Shown here piece after piece: positions 5,919-15,700 of a stretch of DNA of 25,313 nucleotides. A program made the position numbers and the translations under genes. Source of the DNA: a virus; the IMG/VR virus record IMGVR_UViG_3300030098_005603, positions 1 through 25,313 of that record; one strand, 5' to 3'. Under the pieces are notes generated by a model. The model saw nothing but the letters and a program-made list of their open reading frames with translations. It was not told the origin of the DNA and ran no database searches. Position 1 is the stretch's first letter. The number at the start of each line of letters is the position of its first letter.

Positions 5919-6701
5919 ATGAAAAAGAATAATAAGGGAGTAATAAAAAGAGCTATAGTTACTCCAGACAAGCATGCACCTATACATGATAAAGCAGCAA
6001 TAAATGTAGTGTGCAAAGCGATAGAATTAGTCAAACCTAATGCATATGTAGATTTAGGTGACTTAGGAGAATGGGCTTCTGTTTCACATTGGCAATGGAA
6101 AAGAAAAAAGAAGCCACCTTTGGAATATATAACACCAAGGGTAGAAGAAGATATAAAAGCAGTAAATGAGTTACTTGACATAATTGATGTCTCTTTAGAC
6201 AAAGTAGGATGTAAAGAGAAACACATTTGTGCAGGGAATCATGATGAGTGGTTAGATAGATTCGTAACAGAGCATCCATACTTAGACTATCGATTTGATA
6301 AGGTATGTAGATTCAAAGAGAGAGGATACAAATACCATAAAGCAGGTGAGTATCTTAAAATAGGAAAGCTCTATTTTTACCATGGGCACCATTTCGGTGG
6401 ACAATACCACGCAGCGAATCATCTTAAGAAGTTAGGTGCCAATATAATGTATGGCCACCATCATTCCCTGCAACAAGATAGCGTGACCTTTATGGATGGA
6501 CCTAGGTCAGCATGGTCTTTAGGATGTTTAAAAGACATGAGTGCAGAAAAAAACAAATGGCTTGGTGGTAGAGTTCACAAATGGGCTCATGCATTTGCGA
6601 TAGTTGATTACTATAGAGGTGGTAGATTTACTGTAGATATAGTACAAATAATAGATGGAAGGACAACAGTATGGGGAGAATTACTAGACGGCAACAAATA
6701 A
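5919..6701 (+). CDS. Calcineurin-like metallophosphoesterase
   Basis: This 260-residue protein has the full set of metallophosphoesterase motifs in order: D17-x-H19 (PDKH), DLGD at 45-48, GNHD at 106-109, H155 within YHGHH, and GHHH at 179-182. These residues coordinate two metal ions in the family, which hydrolyses phosphomonoesters or phosphodiesters, including nucleotides and nucleic acids. Length is normal for a single-domain enzyme and no catalytic residue is missing. The substrate cannot be told from sequence; cyclic or dinucleotide second messengers, DNA/RNA ends or phosphoproteins are all possible. AAAGG lies a little upstream of the ATG. Being placed among virion genes is unusual and suggests late expression. 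The last 31 bases overlap a likely small gene in another frame. Confidence 0.88.
   Translation: MKKNNKGVIKRAIVTPDKHAPIHDKAAINVVCKAIELVKPNAYVDLGDLGEWASVSHWQWKRKKKPPLEYITPRVEEDIKAVNELLDIIDVSLDKVGCKEKHICAGNHDEWLDRFVTEHPYLDYRFDKVCRFKERGYKYHKAGEYLKIGKLYFYHGHHFGGQYHAANHLKKLGANIMYGHHHSLQQDSVTFMDGPRSAWSLGCLKDMSAEKNKWLGGRVHKWAHAFAIVDYYRGGRFTVDIVQIIDGRTTVWGELLDGNK
6657..6663 (+). promoter_or_regulatory. Shine-Dalgarno site for the 6671 small gene
   Basis: GGAAGGA lies seven bases before ATG 6671, inside the end of the phosphoesterase gene. It is well placed for the small gene, whereas the giant gene's own ATG at 6756 has no purine-rich site nearby. Confidence 0.45.
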
Positions 6702-6763
6702 CTATTCCATGTGATTACTGGGAATCTTCTTTAAATATAGATTGGATATATATAGATGCCTAA
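6671..6763 (+). CDS. 30-aa bridging peptide overlapping two genes
   Basis: A frame starting at ATG 6671 encodes MGRITRRQQITIPCDYWESS and then LNIDWIYIDA. It overlaps the last 31 bases of the phosphoesterase gene and the first 8 bases of the giant gene, and spans the only apparent gap between them. A good ribosome site precedes it. Because the giant gene lacks its own site, translation of this peptide up to its stop at 6761-6763, just past ATG 6756, could couple initiation of the giant protein. Alternatively it is a chance leader. No family is recognised. Confidence 0.4.
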   Translation: MGRITRRQQITIPCDYWESSLNIDWIYIDA

Positions 6764-9700
6764 ACAAGTAGAAGAATTACAAAACTTTAATCAAGGTACA
6801 ATTACTACACCTTCAGAAAGAGATATTCCTATTGAAGCTGCTGCTTATTCTCTTAATTTAGACCCATTAACAGAAGATGGCAAATTAACAGGAGTACCTG
6901 AAGATAGATTAGTAGCTTCTCTTTCCAATAATATTCCTTTTGAGCCTTTAAATTATGGGCTTCAATGGGGAGCTTCTGCTATAAGAATAGCTGATTTAAC
7001 TCAAATGCCTCCCGCTACAACAGATGGTAATGGCAGTAGAGTTATATTTCAAGGCACTAGAGGGGTTAATGAAGTGCTTAAATACACCTCTTCCTATTTT
7101 GACACTAGCCAAATTAAAGATACTTTGTTAAATGTAGAAGAAGGAATAGGAGATACAGAAGTATCTGGTGAAATTTCTACATCAACAAGAGCTTTAAGGG
7201 TAATAGATTTTTCTTCTAAAAGAACTGGTTTAATTAACCCAGGAGATGTTATAGCTTTATCTTCAGAAACAGATGTTGCTAATATTCCTAAAAGTATAGA
7301 ATGGATGCGTGTTACAGAAGTAGAACAGCTAAGCAATACTATATTTGTTGATAGAGGTCATTATAACACAACTCCTGTTAAGTACACTTCTTTAAGTACC
7401 AATACTAACATCTATAGATTATCTGGAGTTTTAGGCTGGTTAAATGTAATAGGATGGCAAACACATTTTAAAAACAATCATATAGGTCAAAATCCTTGTA
7501 TTATTTACGTAGCTAATGCAGGAGCTACCTCAGCAGATAATTTAACTCATGATGCTGCAAATAAAACAATTACCATTACACAAAATTCACTTGTCAATAA
7601 TTTAGGAGCTAATGATTCTTTAGAAGACTTAGTAAGAAACAACGATATTATTAAAATAATTAATGCATCAGGTGGAGTAGCTACAGTTAAGATAGATTAT
7701 GTCACAGATGGTGTTATAAATTACTCTAGCATAAGTGGTAGTTTATCTACTCAAACATCTGGAAGTTATTGGATAGATTGTAATAAAATAGCTAATGGTA
7801 ATTTTAGAGCATACAATACTAGTGCTAATGGTAAAGCTCCATATGGATGGACCACCACTATTAATCCTTCTGGAACTGCAACATACGATGATGTTTATGC
7901 TGATGATACTAAAAGTATAGGCTCTCCTCAGTTATCTACAACAGGTGGTATTACAGGGCTTAAAGGAAATGAAAGAGATACCTCTAATAGTAATTATGAT
8001 TCAAACGAGTCACCATTTTTAATTTTGTCAAATGCTAGAGATACATCTACAAGCGTAAATAGCATTACATTAACAGATGCTATTACTAAAGATGGTAATA
8101 AAACTAGATTTAGAGTATCTAATCCAAGTTTAATTACAGAAGGTGATACTTTAGTATTATCACATGGAGTTGGGGTGACAATAACTGATGGAGGTGGAGA
8201 TGTTTATACAGGAGTAGATGCTAGTCCATATCTTCAGAATCATTACAATGCAGGCTATTTGTATGAAGCTTTAAATGTAGCTAGTTTTAGCGATAATGAA
8301 ACTGTCGTAATTACTGTTCCTTCTTCTATAGGAGGAAGTGGAGAAGATATAACTTTTAGATTTGAAGATACATCAAGCGGTACATTAACAACTGCAGGAG
8401 CTAATCGTATAATTAGTATATCTAATGAAGATGCAGCAGGAGCAAATGCTTCAGATTCTCAATTAGCTAAAAATATAGTAGCGGCTATAAATGGATGCCC
8501 TGACCCGCAAAGAGTAACTTACGGAACAAGCAATGGAACAGGAGATACAACAACTGGTGTAGCAGGACTTAGTGCAGCAGTAAATTCAGAGACTAATACT
8601 AAAGTAGATATATGGCCTGTTAATGGAGTTGCTGAAGAATATGTAAAAGTAGAGTCAGTAGAAGTAAGTGAAGATGCTGGAGGAGACGCACAGCCTGGTT
8701 ATATAAATGTAAAAAGAGCTTATCATGGTAATTTACAAGCTCATTCAGCAGGAACATCTATAAAAAGAATTTTAAGAACTCAAATAAAACAAACAGTAGG
8801 AGCATCTGGATTTGACTCTGTACAAGAAGGTAAAAAATATAAATTAACATGGTGGGTAGCTGATGTTACTAAAGCTTGGTTAGGAAATAATGATTATCAT
8901 TTAAAACCTAGGCTAAACTTTAAAGTAGGATGCGCAGGTGGTTTTTTATTAGGAGGAGAAGATTGGTCTTCTGATAAATCTATTGTAGGGGCAAATGGAG
9001 AAAAAGCATGGCTTAATTCTCTTAATTATTCTACAATTGTAGATGGAAATACAAAAACTGCTAAAGGTGATTTTGGAGGAAGTTTATATCATACATGGGC
9101 AGGTAATAAAGATATTACTAATGCATCTGCAACTGGATGGGTAAGAGGAGTTGTAGCTAATAATTATCAAGTAGGAAGAAATAATATGCCAAATATAGGC
9201 AGTTCTATTTCTTTTGTTCAAGATTCAGGGACTACTCATAATGGAAATTGGACTTTAGGAGATGCAACTAATGAAAATTTTGCCAATATTGAAGCAAGTT
9301 CTAAGTATACTACTTCTTCTACTGCTTTATTACATTTAAATGGAGCTATACATGATAAGTCAATTATAGGTATTCCAAATACAAATGGTGACTTAGTGTA
9401 TTATGCTGGTTGGCAAACAGCTTTAGTTACTGATTCTGATGATTTATCAGGAGAAACTACTGAAACTACTTTAAACTCAAATGGAAGCAATCCTATTAGA
9501 AAAGCTTATTTAGAGTTTGAAGATTATGTAGGTGATAATACTGCTACTACTCATTACTGGTCTCTTCTTACAACACCTGAATTTTTTATATCTTCTGCTG
9601 ATGGAATGTTTGCGTTATTTAGGGTTCCAACCAGTAAAAATAGCAGTGGTTTTAAAGATGGAAAATCATATCCTACTGGTAATACTGTATCAAATGCTAG

Positions 9701-12700
9701 TCTTAATTTTAGTGCAGGCGCTGCTCATGCAAAATACAAAACATATTTTTTGGTACCTACAGATGGAGCAGAAGTAGGAGCGTACAAAACTCTACCAACG
9801 CAAATAGCATCTGGAGGAACATGGGCAGGAGATGGAACAGATAGTATGTCAGGGGCTGTATTAGCTACTGGTATAGCCTATGCTAAAGCTTTAAAAGAAT
9901 GTATAGAAACTGCTTTTAATAATGTTAATGGCGATGGAGTTACAAGATTTAATGTCCATAGAGATGGAGCTAAATTGTGCATAGAAGATGCTATAGGAGG
10001 AGAAATATCTCAAACATGGAAATCAAATTATATTAATAGTTCTGGAGAACTTATTGAAAGCTATCAAAATGGAATTGCTCAGTTTTCTCCTTTTACTAAT
10101 GATGATTCGTTTTCCGAATGGAATACTAATGGAAAAATGCATTTTAAAGTTAATGTTAACAACCGAGATATATTAGATGGAACTTTTTCTCATTATTGGT
10201 GGGCTTCTAGTATAGAAGATAGTGGTCGTAATATTCTTGATGGAGCATTAACAGGACATAAAGGATATTTCAAAGGTGATGGTTTAGGATTTAATTTAGG
10301 AGCAATAACAGAAGGAGGTGATTATCCAGCAGGTGGTTCAGATATAAATCCTGTTTGTCAATTTTTAACATGCTATCATATTGGAGCTGCTACTGCTGAT
10401 GCAGCTAAAGGTGCTGCTAATTTAAAGTTAGCTATAGAACATGCTAATGGACAAAATGGACTTATTACTGGAGCTGTAGCAAATACAGATGAGTTGACTT
10501 TAACAAGAACAGATATTACAAATGGAGGGCAGGTACTTGATACAAGCAGATTTCCTGATAGATTAGAAGATGACTCTTCTACTATGTTTTCTATTCCTTC
10601 TGAAAATGTTCAATATTTCGAATTTTATACAGGAGTTAATAATTCAGATACAGGTTCAGGTAAAACCATTCTTTGGCATAAATGTGAATTTGCTTTTACA
10701 TTACCTGATGACAAAGATATATCTACATTAGATGTATATTTTGAATCTGATGGTGAAGTATGGGGAACTAGAGATGGTGGAGATATCGGTGAAACTGTAG
10801 TTGATAAATATTCATCTTTAATAGGGATAGATTCTATATCTTTAGTTGAAGATGTAGAAGTATTGCCTTCAGCTGGAGTAAACTCTAATATAACTTCTTC
10901 TGCAACTATGAAAGATGAAGAAAATAAAGACTTACTTATTTACTATAATAAAAATCAAAGCACTGTTAATGTATTGGAAGATTTTGGAGACCCCTTAGAA
11001 GGTCATTTAAATTTATTTAAAACCGATGAAAACTTTCCTTATTCTGCAGAAACAGGAATTATTCCTAATTTTGTTAAGAACAATAGAGAATTTCACATAG
11101 GAATGGGGCCTAATAAACCTTCTATATGGGCGGGTTTTTTAAATCACAAACAATTTGGAAATAGTTTACTTGATAAATTTGTCATAGATACTAGTGAAAT
11201 AGGAACATATGATTCTCAAGGGGCATATACAATGGATAAAATATGCCAAAGTGGTTTTTGGTTAGTTGAGAATATTGGAAATTTAACAGTAGGAGCAGCT
11301 ATTCATGATAGTGGAACGCGTTTAAGGCTTCATATTCCAAGAAATGAACATTATTTAGAAACTGGAGACAAGTTAATAGTAAAAGGAGTTTCTAGCAAAA
11401 AAACTCATCAAAATTCAGGAGCTCATTCTGATATAAATGATACTTCTATTTACGATGCTACTTGTCTTTATATGCATCCTTATAACACTGAAAATGATAC
11501 AGGCTATAATGACAATGGCCATCCAAAAGGGGCAAAGATTATTGAAATAACAGACGAATATCTAGAAGTTGATGCTTCTGATTTAAGTTATACTTTTAGT
11601 TCAGATGTTAGTCAAGCTTTTCAAGTTTATCCTGCTTATTATTATGGAATAGCCCGTGATTCATTTAATATATTTAGAATTGACATGGAAACAGGAGAAG
11701 TAACAAAAGGAGAACTTTCTTTTAAGGCTCAATCTATTTGTGCATCATATAGTCAAAATGAAGATGAAGTAGGTGGGACGATGCATAAATTTAAAGGAGG
11801 TAGGGTTTGGATTGCTGAAAAACTTGCTGGTTTAATTCATGAAGTAAATGTAGCTACAACTAAATGGGAAAATTTTTCAAAAAGCGCTACAGTTAATCCT
11901 GTTTGGTCTACTTGGTGGAGCAGCACTGAAGAAAATGCAGATTTGTCAAATGTGACGGTAAAAACAAAACCTCCAACAGACAGAGGGCATATATCAGACA
12001 TTATTCAAACTTGGGGATTAAAAGGAACTACTGATTCTTTAGAAAATGATTCTGATTCTAGGTTATGGATACAGTTTTATCCTAATTCTGGAAATAGTTT
12101 TGGACCTTTAGATAATTTTATATATTGTGGTAATGTTGATAAACTGCAAGGAAGTTCTACAAATCATATTTATTTTGCTAATAGAACAATACCTTTGAAC
12201 CATACAGGAGGGGGAACTCAAGAACAATTTGACCCACATAATAGATATGGAAAAAGAATGAATGAATTAGCTCAAATAGGCTCTAATTTAGGAGGGGCTA
12301 ATGATACTCTTAATATGAAAAGTCGTTTAATTGCTAAGACAAAAATAACAAGCCAAAGTCATTCTCCTACTTTTACTAGAAATCTTTGGTTTACTCCTGA
12401 AACTATTAATAATACATGGGTAAGTAATCCTAATATAACAGACAAATATCATAGTGAGTTACATTTTAGAAGAACTAATGGAGAATGGGAATATGATAAA
12501 GCTAATACCTGGGTTGGCGGTGGAGGTTTTAGAAATTATGCTGAAAATATAGGCTGGGATTCAGATACACCTGAATTTAAAGTTATAAGATATGGATTGG
12601 TAGCTTTAGCTGATAATGATTTTGATGGAGTTATAGATGGAACAGGACTACCTGTTGCTAGTGCAGCAAATATAAATGCTGGATTTGAAAATGGAAAAAA

Positions 12701-15700
12701 TTGTTCTAGCCATGCAGCAGCAGTTTTAATGCAAACAGATGCTAAATGGATTATGAACGGAAATGTTGCAATGGCACAGTCTTTTAATGCTGCTTATCAA
12801 GAATGGAGAAGTTTTACAATGGGAGTTAACCATGGAGGTGTTGGTTATCGCTTTAGTGAAGAATTTGTTTATCCTGATTGGATGCCTGAATCTTGGTATG
12901 ATATGGTAGGGTCACAAGGGACTATAAATTTTTTTGGTATGGGAACAATGGGAGGAGCAAATACTATTGTAGATGGTACATTTAATAAATCAGTAGAATT
13001 GTTTAAACCTGATACATTTTTTATGGTTACTTCTGATATATGGAAAATGGAAAAAGCTGATGGAACTAGCAACCATGAAGATAATACTAATGCAAATAGT
13101 AAGGGTGCTTGGTTAATTCCAGATAATGGTAGCTATGGAGGCAAATTTAGTCATGCTTCTAAAAGTAATGACAGTAGAGATGGAGAGTTAGAGCATTGGT
13201 CTTCTAGTGATGGAAGCGACCCTGATGCTGTTATATTAAAAGATAGAGTTCATTTATTTAGAACTGCAGATAAACATCATTTGTCAATTGGTGATAATAT
13301 ATTATTTAAAGGACCTAATTGGAGAACAGACCATGGAAGTGCTGTTTTTTCAAATGATAACTATGCTAGAAGCCCTGAATATGCAGGAAGAGTGCCTGTT
13401 GTAGGAATTGTAGATGAATATCATGTTTTAGTTAACATAACTCATAATGGACAAGCAACTGGAAATTCTGCTAATGGTGCTAGTGTTAATCATGCATATG
13501 TAGGAGGAAGTACATATGTTGAAAATAATACTGATGTTAGTCCTGCAGAAACAGGAATTGGCGAAAGTTTTATGAATTGGAAAGTTGGTGGAAGTGAATG
13601 GTTGCCAGGCTATCATCTTGGAAGTGATACGCAAGTAAAAGAAATGAGATTTTTTGGAGGAAGAGTACCTTTACATGATGAAAAAATAGAAGGTTCAGGA
13701 ATGAAATTCTTTTCTGATGGAAACTGGCTAGGAAATTTTCATTTTAGTACTAATCATGACTATGCAACAGACACTGCTTCGCATAGACCTCAAGGAGTTC
13801 ATGTTTTTCAAACAAGTTTATTAAGTTTTTGTCACGCAAGAATGATACGTCCTTTAGGAGATTTAGATGTATCTGGAGTTGCTAATTTTGATATAGATAA
13901 TTCTATATCTTTATGGATGCCTACTATGCCTATGGGGAGTCCAGGATTAACGTCATTTGACTTTAGAAATAGCTCTTATTCAGTAGCAAGTAAAAGTATT
14001 CTTGGAGCTACTAAACTTTACATGACTCAGGCAAGTGGAGGGGATACTAAGCTTTATTCTTTTGATTGGTCTCACTTAATGCCTGATACAAATAGAGCAA
14101 CTTTTGATGGAGTCGATTATACTGAAACAACTTCTATGTATAGTTCTCATAGAAGTTTTGGAACATATGAATTAGGAGATAGAAGTGCAGATAAACGAAG
14201 AACTTTAACAGATATGACTAATTCTAATATGCATGCTAGTAATTCGCATCACGAATCTGCAAAAGGTAGATTTAGATTAGCTGGAGATAGACTTACTCAA
14301 AGTACAGATACTGGAATAGATGGAGGAATAGCAGCTGCTGATAATAAACAAAATTTTATGATTCCTGGTGGTTTTATGATAAAGGCTGGAGCAAACAATT
14401 GGAATGGTGAGATGCTTACCTATTTTGATGACGCAATGAGTAAAACAGGTAAAGCTGGTATTATATTAGGAGGAAGTGCTCAAGGATTAGGTCACAATAA
14501 TGCTGATGGATATTACAGACCTAATGGTTCTTTATTTAGCAGTTGGAGGCATGATACTATTCCTTTTTATATCAGAAAAGGCGCTTTAAACGATTTAGTT
14601 GCAATATATTCTTATGTATCTCCTCAAAGAGAGCTTAAGCATAAAAACGCAGATGCAGAAAGAGATTTAAACCCTGAAGTTAATCCTCTTTGGACGTTAG
14701 GATTGCATAAAACAGTAGCAAGGAAAGTTATAAGTTCTTATGCTACAACTGGAGGCTATGGAACAAGAGCTACAACTACAGTTCCATCAGATAAAGAAAA
14801 AATTACAACTTATTTTGTAGGTGCGAACAGGTGGATAGTAGCAGCTGATGGCGATGTTCATGATAATTTAGCCGCTAAAGGATATGATGGCGATAATATG
14901 TTAGTACACATTAATAATTCTTATCAAACTTGGGACCCTGTAACAGGTGAAATTTTTGTAAGGACACATTATCCTTTACCAGCTACTCCAGGAGTAAATG
15001 CAGGAGAATCTGTTACTTTTATTCAATCTAGAGATGCTGCTTTATGTCCTGTAAGATTAGATTTAGATGTATTACCTCCTTATCATTCATACACAGGCCC
15101 AGGAGACAAAGCTATAGTTAGAGTTGAAGGAAAGCCTAATGATGGTCAAATTAAAATTACAGTAGGAAGCCCTGTTCCTTCAGATTTTGAAGAAAATATT
15201 GGAGTTATAGGAAATAACGAAAGCGGAGGGGAGTATAATAATGATTGGTATTTGCCTACATCTGGAGATAGAATAAAAATAACAGAAACTCAAAGTTATA
15301 ATGGAGAATATATACTCGATTCAAATGAAGGTTATAAAAGATTAGCAAATGGATACACAGGTATAAATTCAGAAGCAGAAAGAGGTAGAATTGAAATAAT
15401 ACATGGACGAAAAGCAAATCCTTTGACAATTGTAGGATTACAAGGAATTACTTTAGGAGGTAATATTCAATACCATAATAATGATACTATGACAACTTCT
15501 GTATCTGACAGGACTCCTTCTTTTTGGCATAAAATTTTAGGAGTAGCTAAATCAGGTAGCTTTAAGATTGGTTTTCTAGATAAGTTTTTTGGTACTAGTT
15601 TTTCTGATACTGCTAATTCTACTGTTAGTAGTAGAAGGTATGGTCACTATAACTATTCTAATTCATGGACTGAATCAGTTGATTCTCAACTTGCATCAGA

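Noticed and set aside
5900-6226. Minus-strand 108-codon frame opposite the phosphoesterase gene
   Set aside because: It lies antisense to a protein with all metallophosphoesterase motifs; its translation has no recognisable domain and no ribosome site.
6729-6737. T4-like late promoter (TTTAAATA) before the giant gene and again at 17962-17969
   Set aside because: The same octamer also occurs inside coding sequence (for example near 1850), so in this AT-rich genome it is probably chance.
9532-9777. 81-codon plus-strand frame inside the giant gene
   Set aside because: Leu/Ile-rich out-of-frame reading of the giant gene with no ribosome site or matching gene spacing.
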